Origin: Rhodospirillaceae bacterium
GTDB taxonomy: Bacteria; Pseudomonadota; Alphaproteobacteria; Rhodospirillales; Rhodospirillaceae
Reading direction: 5' to 3'
Length of the DNA stretch: 64,000 nt
NCBI GenBank assembly: GCA_018666155.1
Contig: JABJAH010000040.1
Coordinates: 54,305-118,304, forward strand
Of the stretch, positions 7,536-15,655 are shown one piece after another. Made by a program: the position numbers and the translations under genes. The notes under the pieces were generated by a model, which saw nothing but the letters and a program-made list of their open reading frames with translations, was not told the DNA's origin and did not search any database. Numbering within the stretch: position 1 is the stretch's first letter; each line of letters starts with the position of its first letter.

Positions 7536-9371
7536 TTATGAGCCCTCAACGTCCTCGCGTAATAACTCTAGGGCGAGCCATTCTTCTTCCGCCGCGGCAC
7601 GACGGGATTCTGCGGCCACTAAGTCAGCCGTCGCTTTGGTAAACCCGTCAGGATCACGGGGATAAAAATCAGCGTCAGCCAGAGCAGTTTGCAATTCGGT
7701 AATCTGAACAGCGAGGGCGTCCATTTCTTTCGGCAAACTCTCGAGCGCGTATTTGTCCTTAAACGATAGCTTACCTCTCGCATCGTTCGCGGCGGAGGCC
7801 CGACCTTTGGATGAGGATTTACGCCCCTTCCGTTTTTTCTCGACCGATTGTCCACGCGCGCTGTCCATCTCTTCAACACCAGCCCCCCGCTGCGCAATCA
7901 TATCGGTGTAACCACCGGCGTAATCTAGCCAATGGCCGGGCGCGTCGGATGCGATCACCGACGTCACAACCCGATCAAGGAAGTCTCTGTCGTGGCTGAC
8001 CAGGAGGACCGTGCCCGCGTAGTCACCCAGCATCTCTTGCAAAAGATCGAGGGTTTCCAGATCCAGGTCATTGGTCGGCTCGTCGAGCACCAGCATGTTG
8101 GATTTTTTGGACAGGGCTCGTGCTAGCATCAAGCGTCCCCGTTCACCTCCTGAAAGAACCGTGATCGGCGTGTTCACCATATCTGGGGTAAACAAGAAAT
8201 CTTTCATGTATCCGATGACATGACGCGGCTCACCCTGGACATCAACATGGTCGCCAGAATCACCCGTCAGCGCTTGGCTAACTGTCCAGCGCGGGTCAAG
8301 GGTTTCTCGGTTTTGATCCATTGTCGCGATTTCAAGAAACGTGCCCATACGCACCCGCCCAGTATCGGGCTTTAGCCCGCCGGTGAGCATGTTGAGGAGT
8401 GTGGTTTTTCCCGCACCGTTGGGCCCGACAATTCCAATGCGATCTCCGCGTTGAATGCGGACGGAGAAATCTTCGATCACCGTGAACTCGTCGAATGACT
8501 TCGTGATTTCCTTGGCTTCGATCACGAGTTTGCTCGATACATTGCCCTCTCCAGCTTGAAGAGAGACGTTGCCCACCCGTTTGCGATGATCGTGCTTGTC
8601 TTGGCGCAACGTGTGCAGTGCGTCGAGTCGACGTACGTTGCGTTTGCGACGACCACTCACGCCATAGCGCAGCCAGTGCTCCTCACGAACAATTTTTCGA
8701 TCAAGTTTCTGTTGGGTCCGATCTTCCTGATCGATGATATTGTCGCGCCAGGCTTCAAAATGCGCGAACCCTTTGCCCAGCCGACGGGTCTGTCCGCGAT
8801 CAAGCCACACGGTGGCCCGTGACAGCTTCTCCAGAAAACGCCGATCATGGCTAATCAACACAAGGGCTCGGCGTAAACTTTTTAACTCTTTCTCCAGCCA
8901 TTCAATGGTCGGAAGGTCGAGGTGATTGGTCGGCTCGTCGAGCAATAGGACATCTGGGCGCGGTGCGAGAATACGCGCCAATGCAGCCCGTCGGCTTTCG
9001 CCCCCCGATAAATGGGCTGGGTCTTCTTCTCCGGTCAGACCGAGTTGATCGAGAAGATAAGCGGCACGGTATGGGTCATCGCCATCTTCGAGCCCTTCCT
9101 GAACATAGGACAATGTGTCCGCATAACCACTGAGATCAGGCTCTTGAGGCAAATAGCGGACCGTGGTCCCGGGCCTGACAAACCGCGTGCCCTCTTCGCA
9201 CTCGATCAGGCCCGCAGCGATTTTAAGCAGGGTTGATTTACCCGACCCATTGCGGCCGACAAGGCACACAGTTTCCTCGGGCAGAACCATCATCTCAGCA
9301 CCTTGGAGAACGGGATCGCCGCCAAAGGTCAGGTGAATATCTTGGAGAGTCAGAAGGGGGGGTGCAGCCAT
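7536..9371 (-). CDS. ABC-F family ATPase, Uup-like
   Basis: Soluble protein of 611 aa with two ABC ATPase domains and no membrane segments; ABC-F proteins act on the ribosome or in DNA maintenance (Uup). Domain 1: Walker A GRNGSGKST (about 37-45), signature LSGGESRRAALARIL, Walker B DVLLLDEPTNHLD. Linker about residues 180-280 with basic stretch GRRKRNVRRLDAL. Domain 2: GPNGAGKTTLL, LSGGERGRLMLARAL, LVLDEPTNDLD. A charged tail from about 515 (EKKRKGRKSSSKGRASA) leads into a C-terminal coiled coil (ALESLPKEMDALAVQITELQ), which is the Uup architecture. It converges on pspC. Confidence 0.93.
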   Translation of the reverse strand: MAAPPLLTLQDIHLTFGGDPVLQGAEMMVLPEETVCLVGRNGSGKSTLLKIAAGLIECEEGTRFVRPGTTVRYLPQEPDLSGYADTLSYVQEGLEDGDDPYRAAYLLDQLGLTGEEDPAHLSGGESRRAALARILAPRPDVLLLDEPTNHLDLPTIEWLEKELKSLRRALVLISHDRRFLEKLSRATVWLDRGQTRRLGKGFAHFEAWRDNIIDQEDRTQQKLDRKIVREEHWLRYGVSGRRKRNVRRLDALHTLRQDKHDHRKRVGNVSLQAGEGNVSSKLVIEAKEITKSFDEFTVIEDFSVRIQRGDRIGIVGPNGAGKTTLLNMLTGGLKPDTGRVRMGTFLEIATMDQNRETLDPRWTVSQALTGDSGDHVDVQGEPRHVIGYMKDFLFTPDMVNTPITVLSGGERGRLMLARALSKKSNMLVLDEPTNDLDLETLDLLQEMLGDYAGTVLLVSHDRDFLDRVVTSVIASDAPGHWLDYAGGYTDMIAQRGAGVEEMDSARGQSVEKKRKGRKSSSKGRASAANDARGKLSFKDKYALESLPKEMDALAVQITELQTALADADFYPRDPDGFTKATADLVAAESRRAAAEEEWLALELLREDVEGS

Positions 9372-9433
9372 GGCGCTGCGTTTATCGTCTCAGGCCGGAT
9401 TCCGCAAGTAACGTCGGTGTTGAGCTTAGTACA

Positions 9434-10108
9434 TCAGCTCCATTCGACGTCGGGGAATTTGCGCAGTTTTTCTTCGCTCTGCTTCTGTTCGTAGTAGGGA
9501 ACTTTCTTGCTGTTGGCAGTGCGTGAGCGATTATCGTGGGCTTCTGCCGCCGCGACAATTTTCTCCGCCATGGCTGGTTTGAGCACAACGACACCATCTG
9601 AGTCCGCCAGGATAATGTCACCGGGATTCACAATCACTCCGCCACAAATGACGGGTACATTGAGAGACCCAGGTTGCTCGGACCCCTTAGCGGTCGCCGA
9701 AACGCCGCGAACGAACAGCGGAACCTGCGGTCGCTCGCGGGCCAACAGTGCAGAATTCATGCAGCTGCCATCAATCACGATACCAGCAGCGCCAGCCAGA
9801 GCCGAAGCAATCGTCATCGACATACCCCAAGCAGCAATCTCCGTGTGCCCCCCGGCATCGACCACCAGAACATCGCCGGGTTTGACATATTTGGGTGCCA
9901 ATTCTCCCATCAGCCGGTCATCCCAAAACTCTGGTCTGACGGTAAACGCGGGGCCACAAATCCGCCACGTCGGATCTAATGGCTTTATGTCCGGATGCAT
10001 CACCTGGCGCGGCCCGGCCTCGAACCCGGCAACACCGACATGCTGTTTGGCGACCTTACCGATTAAGGCGCTATCCGGCCGGTCAAAGTCTGTGATGATT
10101 TCGTGCAT
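9434..10108 (-). CDS. RraA / HMG-aldolase-like protein lacking the Arg-Asp pair
   Basis: Protein of 224 aa with the RraA-like / 4-hydroxy-4-methyl-2-oxoglutarate aldolase fold. Seen: WRICGPAFTV, KPGDVLVVDAGGHTEIAAWG, GIVIDG, FVRGVSATAKGSEQPG, VNPGDIILADSDGVVVL. Family aldolases have an Arg-Asp pair after IDG (substrate and metal binding); here the aligned residues are Met-Asn in IDGSCMNSALL, so ordinary aldolase activity is doubtful. Upstream acidic metal/water-positioning residues (GDVLVVDAGG) remain. ATG 10108 is preferred over GTG 10114, with GAGGGG upstream. It is divergent from the binding-protein gene with only 30 bp between starts, suggesting shared control. Confidence 0.85.
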   Translation of the reverse strand: MHEIITDFDRPDSALIGKVAKQHVGVAGFEAGPRQVMHPDIKPLDPTWRICGPAFTVRPEFWDDRLMGELAPKYVKPGDVLVVDAGGHTEIAAWGMSMTIASALAGAAGIVIDGSCMNSALLARERPQVPLFVRGVSATAKGSEQPGSLNVPVICGGVIVNPGDIILADSDGVVVLKPAMAEKIVAAAEAHDNRSRTANSKKVPYYEQKQSEEKLRKFPDVEWS

Positions 10109-10138
10109 GATCACTGCCCCTCGGCTACTGTAATTTCT

Positions 10139-11671
10139 ATGGGTAATCGTACTCTCACCACAACATTTCGCAACGGTACGCTAGGCTTCCTTAGTGCTGC
10201 ATTGATCCTAACCACGAACGTCACCAGCACGGCAGCGGAAACCACCTTAAAAGTAGCTGTGCAAACCCTGCCCGCTGCGCTCGGCAATGTTCATCGCTCT
10301 ACCAGCTCTTCGGAATTGTATTCATGGTCAGCAATGTTCGACCCCCTGACAATGGTCGGGTCCGACGCTGTTGTGCGACCCTGGCTGATGACAAGTTGGG
10401 AGGCTGTCAATCCAACCACCTGGCATTTTCATCTGCGAGATGATGTCACATTCCATAATGGCGAGCCCTTCAACGCCGATGCGGTCATCAACACGCTGAC
10501 CTACCTGACATCAGAGGCAGGGCTCCGAGAGTCCTTGTCTCGTGTCGTGAGTTCGGTTGCTGCGGTCCGCGCGCTCGATCCTTACACCGTAGAGATCACA
10601 ACTCACTACCCGAACCTGATGTTGCCCGCAGAGTTGGGCATCATCCGCATCGTCGCGCCCAAGCACTGGCAAGAGCTCGGACCAGATGCATTTGCCCTCG
10701 ATCCAGTGGGATCGGGCCCCTACAAAGTCGACAATTGGAGACCCGGAAAAGTTTCCTTGAGTGGCTTTAAAGAAGGCTGGACCGAACCAGGGTTTGACCG
10801 CCTAGAACTCATCCAACTGGGTGACCCGACGACGCGCACTCAGGGCGTCTTGGCCGGAACCATTGATATTGCCCTGGTCATTGGGCCCGATGAAGTCGAG
10901 ACGCTAGAGGCTGCCGGCCATACCCACAACATTAGTCGCGGTGCCGGCGCCATGGGTGTCGCCTGGCTTCAAACGGAAGACGGCCCGATCTCCGACCCTC
11001 GTGTTCGCCGCGCGCTCAATTACGCTATCAACCGTGAGGCCTACATCTCCGCCCTCCTCAACAACGGCACTTCGGCCGCTACGCAGGCGTCACCATCCCA
11101 TGCTATTGGATGGGACCCCAGCCTACCCGCCTGGACCTATGATCCAGAGAAGGCGAAAGCGTTGCTCGCCGAAGCCGGCTACGGAGACGGTTTTGACTTA
11201 GTTATTGAGTTGGCGGCCGGTGGCGCCGCTGCCGATACTGCCATTCATCAGGTCATGGGCCAAGACCTCGCCCGCATCGGTGTCGGATTTGAAGTTCGGT
11301 CCATCACTATTCCAGACATGATCACTAAATTTAATTTTGGTGGCTGGGAGGGCGACGGCTTCAATATGGATTTTAATACCAAGCCCAGCCTAGACGCGTT
11401 GCGGCCGTTCGTCGCTTGCTTGACCCGCAAGCTTTGGCATTGCCGCGACAGCTTGGTCGAAAAGACGCGAGACGCTCAAAGCACCTGGGACCCGGACAAA
11501 CGCCTAGCGTTGGTCCGCGAATTATTGAAGGCCTATCACGATGATCCGCCCATGTTGTACATGCACGACACGGTTATGTTCGACGGTTTGAGCAGCAGAG
11601 TTGTTGGATACGCACCAGTTAATCTCATCGTCAATTACCATGACCTTCGGCTTGCAAACTCCGCCCCCTAA
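10139..11671 (+). CDS. ABC transporter substrate-binding protein, family 5
   Basis: Periplasmic solute-binding protein of 510 aa, SBP_bac_5 family, paralogue of the protein at 789. Start ATG 10139 puts a basic stretch (MGNRTLTTTFRNG) before the hydrophobic segment and signal-peptidase site near STAAET; a GTG/ATG at about 10103 would overlap the divergent RraA-like gene. Seen: WHFHLRDDVTFHNGEPFNAD (family motif), DIALVIGPDE, and TYDPEKAKALLAEAGYGDGF. No ABC permease or ATPase is present in the window, so it must pair with components elsewhere or act as a stand-alone binder. Pairing with an RraA-like gene hints at a hydroxy- or keto-acid ligand; this is inference. Confidence 0.88.
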   Translation: MGNRTLTTTFRNGTLGFLSAALILTTNVTSTAAETTLKVAVQTLPAALGNVHRSTSSSELYSWSAMFDPLTMVGSDAVVRPWLMTSWEAVNPTTWHFHLRDDVTFHNGEPFNADAVINTLTYLTSEAGLRESLSRVVSSVAAVRALDPYTVEITTHYPNLMLPAELGIIRIVAPKHWQELGPDAFALDPVGSGPYKVDNWRPGKVSLSGFKEGWTEPGFDRLELIQLGDPTTRTQGVLAGTIDIALVIGPDEVETLEAAGHTHNISRGAGAMGVAWLQTEDGPISDPRVRRALNYAINREAYISALLNNGTSAATQASPSHAIGWDPSLPAWTYDPEKAKALLAEAGYGDGFDLVIELAAGGAAADTAIHQVMGQDLARIGVGFEVRSITIPDMITKFNFGGWEGDGFNMDFNTKPSLDALRPFVACLTRKLWHCRDSLVEKTRDAQSTWDPDKRLALVRELLKAYHDDPPMLYMHDTVMFDGLSSRVVGYAPVNLIVNYHDLRLANSAP

Positions 11672-11942
11672 CAGCCCGCGCACCCAATTCTCAGCGGAAG
11701 TGATGCCACGGGGGCATATTTCTCAATTTCCCACGATATAGGGCCGAATGAGCCCGCCTGAATACGCGCATGAGTTGCTTTTCTACCCAATTCATTTTAC
11801 TCATTAGTAATATTGAGCATTTGGCATCTGTTATGTTTCGACCTGTGTGATTATGCTGCCCCGCGCCTTGGGGGAGGAGACTGCCTAACGTATCGCGGCA
11901 GAAGAAAACCGGGGCACTGCGTTGCCTGTGCGAAAGCGGTGT

Positions 11943-12992
11943 ATGAAAAATTTCGACAAAGACAAACTCGCTGAACTCGATATCTACCTTGGCGAGCCGA
12001 ACGAACAGGTCAGAGAAGGCATGCGCGCAATGCTGCGCTCTGAAGGGCTACGCCGTACCCGCAGTTTCACACGGATGGAAGATCTCCTGAACGCTATGCG
12101 CGAGAGGTCTCCCGATCTCCTCATCATAACCGACGACTTAGACCCTGAAATTTTCCAGATCGTAAAAGATATCCGGCATCACAGACTTGGTCGGAATCCA
12201 TTTATCGTGATCACCTTTATGGTTAATCCGGAAGAAGACCGTTCTGTCAAAAAAGCAATTCTAGCCGGCGCCGACGACGTTTTGATTAAGCCTGTTGCAC
12301 CGGGAGCCCTACTGGAACGCGTTGGGCAGCTTGGGAAAAGACGCCTGCCCTTTATTGCGACAACAGATTATGTCGGCCCCGAGCGTCGCCGTGCAAACGA
12401 TGACCGACCTTCAAAAATACGCCAACTCAAAGTCATCAACACGATGCAGGCTAAACTGGAAGGCAAGCGTGTCACCGCCGCCGACCTCTCTCGCGGTGTT
12501 GAGCATTGCATGACCGAGGTGATGGCCGCGAAGCTGGATTCCCATGGCCTTCGCCTTGGCTATGTCTGCAACTTGCTTCTTAAAGCTTATAACGAGAAAG
12601 CTATTACGAAAGAAGTTGAAGACAACCTTATCGTGCTCGTCAGCGTTCTCGAAGATGCAGGGAAAACGGCGAAGGGAATCGGTGAAGCTGAACTCTCGGC
12701 GATTTGTATCGATTTGGCACGCCAGGTCGAAGAAATGGCGGAGAGATATGAAAATGCGACGGCCGCAGATATTTCACTGATCAGAAAGTTGACCAAGGCG
12801 TTTGATTTGGCCAAACAAAGTTCTGGTGCCGCCGTACCAACGCCCACCCCTCCGCCTGAGGACGATAACAATCCAGGAACGGGAAGCGGAGAAGGACCAG
12901 GCAACCCTAGCGTGGATAAGGTCGAAGAACCTGACAATCCTGGGACCGGAAGTGGCGAAGGACCGGGCAGCAAACAAGCGGCAGCTCAGTAA
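11943..12992 (+). CDS. Receiver-like protein with degenerate phosphorylation site and repeat tail
   Basis: Protein of 349 aa. Residues about 8-130 resemble a CheY-type receiver: LDIYLGEPNEQ where the acidic pair should be, PDLLIITDDLD at strand 3, and GADDVLIKPV carrying the family Lys. The canonical phospho-Asp position (seventh residue of P-D-L-x-x-x-D) is Thr, with two Asp following. Then DYVGPERR, a linker common after receivers in this class, and a helical region to about 290. The C-terminus has two copies of (D/N)NPGTGSGEGPG, likely flexible. ATG 11943 is chosen over TTG 11922 because it aligns with the start of the paralogue at 13103. Role unknown. Confidence 0.75.
   Translation: MKNFDKDKLAELDIYLGEPNEQVREGMRAMLRSEGLRRTRSFTRMEDLLNAMRERSPDLLIITDDLDPEIFQIVKDIRHHRLGRNPFIVITFMVNPEEDRSVKKAILAGADDVLIKPVAPGALLERVGQLGKRRLPFIATTDYVGPERRRANDDRPSKIRQLKVINTMQAKLEGKRVTAADLSRGVEHCMTEVMAAKLDSHGLRLGYVCNLLLKAYNEKAITKEVEDNLIVLVSVLEDAGKTAKGIGEAELSAICIDLARQVEEMAERYENATAADISLIRKLTKAFDLAKQSSGAAVPTPTPPPEDDNNPGTGSGEGPGNPSVDKVEEPDNPGTGSGEGPGSKQAAAQ
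12867..12968 (+). repeat. Two 36-bp in-frame repeats coding NPGTGSGEGPG
   Basis: Copies at 12867-12902 and 12933-12968 encode NNPGTGSGEGPG and DNPGTGSGEGPG, separated by ten codons that end in EEP. Third-position differences between copies show they are not a recent slip duplication. They form the disordered tail of the receiver-like protein and are missing from its paralogue at 13103. Confidence 0.8.
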
Positions 12993-13102
12993 AAGAGCCC
13001 AACCCTTTAACTTGCGTCAACTGTATCGATGGCCGATCATGGCCCTGTCATCGGCGTTATGCGCCTCTGACCAAGGGTTTCACCAAGTAGCACCAATCAC
13101 AC

Positions 13103-14062
13103 ATGTCCCAACTGGATCGCGCCAATCTCGCCGCCATTACTGTGTACGTTGGTGAAAAAGATTATCACCAGCGCCAAAAGTTGCGGGAAATGTTTGTTGC
13201 GGAAGGCATTAAGAACATTTCGACTCATGCCAATGCGCAGAGTCTGCGATCCCTCATGTTTGAGACACCGCCGGACCTTTTGGTTCTATCTGATGACTTC
13301 GACGACGACGTCTTCGAACTCGCCAAAGAAGTTCGATTTAACCGGCTTGGACAAAATCCATTCATCATCATTAGCTTTCTGATCAATCCTAGAAACACTG
13401 AGAACATTGAGAAGGCGATTAAGGTCGGTGCCGATGACATCGTCATCAAGCCCGTAGACTCTCAAAAGGTTCATGATCGATTGCGCCTTACCGCGAACCA
13501 TCGCCAACCGTTCGTTGCGACCTCAGAGTACGTCGGACCAGATCGCAAAAGTGAGCAAGACCGTCACCCGGGCGCCAGGCGCGTCGATGTTCTCAACACG
13601 TTGAAAGAAAAAGCCAACGGACGAACCTTTGAGCAGTGGGAGCTCAAGGAAGCCGTCGACGAATGCCTTAACAAAGTTGTTGAAGCGCAGCTCTCGAGCC
13701 AAAGCATGAAGATGGGGGCGCTGTGCGACGTTATTCTAGAGGCCTATAGAGGCAATCTTGTAACCGTACAGGTGAAGCGCAACTTTGCGGAGTTAACGGA
13801 AATCCTTCGCGAGGCGTCAAACATGGCGACGCAGTTGAAAGATGACTCTCTCCAGACCCTTTGCCTTTCCCTCGCCGAGAATGTTTCAATGATGGAAATC
13901 AACTACGAAACCCTGGAAGATAGCGACATCGATCTCATTGATAAACTTTCTCAAGCGTTCCGTATGGCCATCGACTCAGCAGCCCAACGCACGCAAAATG
14001 AAGAAGAAGAATTAGCAGCGAAATACGAAGGACGTGTCGCAGGCGATGCCATCGACATTTAA
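13103..14062 (+). CDS. Receiver-like protein, paralogue of the gene at 11943
   Basis: Protein of 319 aa, colinear with its upstream neighbour: ITVYVGEKDYHQRQKLREMF at the N-terminus, PPDLLVLSDDFDDDVFELAK (strand 3), GADDIVIKPVDS, then EYVGPDRK and a helical C-terminal half, and an acidic tail (QNEEEELAAKYEG). As in the neighbour, the phospho-acceptor position is not Asp (Ser), yet Asp-Asp follows and the Lys-Pro motif is kept. Conservation of this same departure in both copies argues for a maintained phosphorylation-independent role. No kinase or output domain is adjacent. It is 9 bp upstream of the TRAP operon, which may be cotranscribed. Confidence 0.75.
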   Translation: MSQLDRANLAAITVYVGEKDYHQRQKLREMFVAEGIKNISTHANAQSLRSLMFETPPDLLVLSDDFDDDVFELAKEVRFNRLGQNPFIIISFLINPRNTENIEKAIKVGADDIVIKPVDSQKVHDRLRLTANHRQPFVATSEYVGPDRKSEQDRHPGARRVDVLNTLKEKANGRTFEQWELKEAVDECLNKVVEAQLSSQSMKMGALCDVILEAYRGNLVTVQVKRNFAELTEILREASNMATQLKDDSLQTLCLSLAENVSMMEINYETLEDSDIDLIDKLSQAFRMAIDSAAQRTQNEEEELAAKYEGRVAGDAIDI

Positions 14063-14071
14063 ACAAGCATT

Positions 14072-15109
14072 ATGACATTCACGTTCCGCGTAGCTGCCTT
14101 TTCTATTGCACTGTTGGCCAGTGGCCTCGGCGCAGGGTCAGCCTCAGCTCAGACCGAAACCACCGTGACGCTCAGGGTATCGGCCTACCTCTCCCCGTTG
14201 AGCCACAGCGTCCAAAATATTTATGCCCCTTGGATGGAGCGGCTGTCGGAAGTCTCCAATGGGCGCATCAAATTTGAAACCTACTGGGGCGGCGGTCTTG
14301 GTCGCAATCCATACAAGCAGTTCGATCTCGTTAAAGCGGGCATCACTGATGTTGGTTTGGTCCAACCCAGCTATACATCCGGCCAATTCCCTCAGATGCA
14401 GGCCTTTGAATTGCCGTTCCTGATGCGCTCATCCACAGAGGCGAGCCTCGTGGCGTGGCGCCTGTTTGAACGAGGCCTCCTCGACGGTTTCGAGGATGTG
14501 AAATTACTAGGCTTGTGGACGGCAGAGCCGAGCAATCTCTACACGCGCGAACCGGTGGAAAAGTATAAAGACATTGAGACCTTAAAAATTCGCTCGGTCG
14601 GCCGTCTAGAGGGAGATTTTCTGAAGCGGTTAAACGCGGTGCCCGAAGCATTGCATCCGGCGGATGCCGTTGAAGCGCTGCGGCGCGGCACCATCGACGG
14701 CGCGATTCAGGGGTGGATTGCGATCAACACATTCCAAACCTATCGCGAAACAAGCCACGTGATTACGGCGCCGCTCGGCACAGTCTCCTTTGGCATCATG
14801 ATGAACAAGGATAAGTGGGACCAAGTCCCAGCTGATCTGCAAAAAATGATCGATGAGAATAGCGGCGCTGTGATTGCGCTTTACGGAGGGCGCGCCTACG
14901 ACCGGCGCCAGGCAGAGATTTCGACCCGCCTCAGAGAAGAGAAGCACTTGATTTTTGTCGATGCTGATCCGGCTGAACTGAATGAAATGCAGACCTACGT
15001 TAAGCCCATCGCCGAAACGTGGATGGCCCGCACTCCTGGTGGCAAAGAGACATACCAGGCGATCCAAGAAATTCTCGCGGACCTACGCCGCCGCGAACGG
15101 CAGTCCTAG
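14072..15109 (+). CDS. dctP: TRAP transporter substrate-binding protein
   Basis: DctP-type periplasmic binding protein, 345 aa, for a tripartite (TRAP) secondary transporter importing an organic acid or related solute. Seen: signal peptide MTFTFRVAAFSIALLASGL with cleavage near SASAQ, GRIKFETYWGGGLG, ITDVGLVQPSY, LKIRSVGRLEGDFLKRLNA containing the conserved ligand-carboxylate Arg, and ALRRGTIDGAIQG. It is followed by DctQ and DctM in the canonical order. The substrate cannot be predicted from sequence alone. Confidence 0.93.
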   Translation: MTFTFRVAAFSIALLASGLGAGSASAQTETTVTLRVSAYLSPLSHSVQNIYAPWMERLSEVSNGRIKFETYWGGGLGRNPYKQFDLVKAGITDVGLVQPSYTSGQFPQMQAFELPFLMRSSTEASLVAWRLFERGLLDGFEDVKLLGLWTAEPSNLYTREPVEKYKDIETLKIRSVGRLEGDFLKRLNAVPEALHPADAVEALRRGTIDGAIQGWIAINTFQTYRETSHVITAPLGTVSFGIMMNKDKWDQVPADLQKMIDENSGAVIALYGGRAYDRRQAEISTRLREEKHLIFVDADPAELNEMQTYVKPIAETWMARTPGGKETYQAIQEILADLRRRERQS

Positions 15110-15113
15110 CGCT

Positions 15114-15641
15114 ATGACTATTCCATCACGATCGACTCAAATCCTCGACCGCGCCGTCGATACCATGGCGGTCATCGGTTTTACCGGCTTAGTCATTATC
15201 GCCTTCATGACGGTGGTGGATGTTTGTCTTCGCTACCTCGGAATTTCACGCATTCCGGGTTTGAATGACCTTGAAGAGGTCGCCTTTGCCATTGTGATCG
15301 CTAGTTGTTTTCCCGCCGGCCTTAAGAAAGGCAACGCCGTGACTGTGCGCGTGCTCGGAAAACTGCTCGGACACAAAGCGCATAGTTATCTAGACGTCAT
15401 TGGCGCTCTTTTCATGCTGCTTTTCTTCGGATTGGTCGCATGGCAGTTCGTGTCGTTCACCATTGATTACGCCTCTGCTGGCCGCACGACGTCGACGCTA
15501 GAGTGGCCGGTCGCACCGGTTTGGGCCATCGTCAGTCTCATCATGATCGCCTGTGTGGGCGTGCAGGTATGGGTGTTGCGCGGTACGCTCGACGCCGCTA
15601 AGGCTGGGGCCCCGGTCGAACATCAAGCAGATTCTCTTTAG
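15114..15641 (+). CDS. dctQ: TRAP transporter small permease subunit
   Basis: DctQ-type four-helix membrane protein, 175 aa. Start ATG 15114 lies 5 bp after the dctP stop; a longer in-frame extension upstream overlaps dctP and is basic and non-membrane, so it is discarded. Seen: helices at about 15-37, 50-65, 88-108 and 135-155, with DVCLRYLGISRIPGLNDLEE matching the family's V-x-x-R-Y-x-F-x-x-x-x-x-x-W-x-E-E region. It works with the DctM subunit in the inner membrane. Confidence 0.92.
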   Translation: MTIPSRSTQILDRAVDTMAVIGFTGLVIIAFMTVVDVCLRYLGISRIPGLNDLEEVAFAIVIASCFPAGLKKGNAVTVRVLGKLLGHKAHSYLDVIGALFMLLFFGLVAWQFVSFTIDYASAGRTTSTLEWPVAPVWAIVSLIMIACVGVQVWVLRGTLDAAKAGAPVEHQADSL

Positions 15642-15655
15642 GACATGAAATAACG

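Noticed and set aside
11820..11837. Sigma-54-like TTTGGCATCTGTTATG upstream of the receiver gene
   Set aside because: The -24 GG is present, but the invariant GC at -12 is absent, and no activator gene or site is adjacent.
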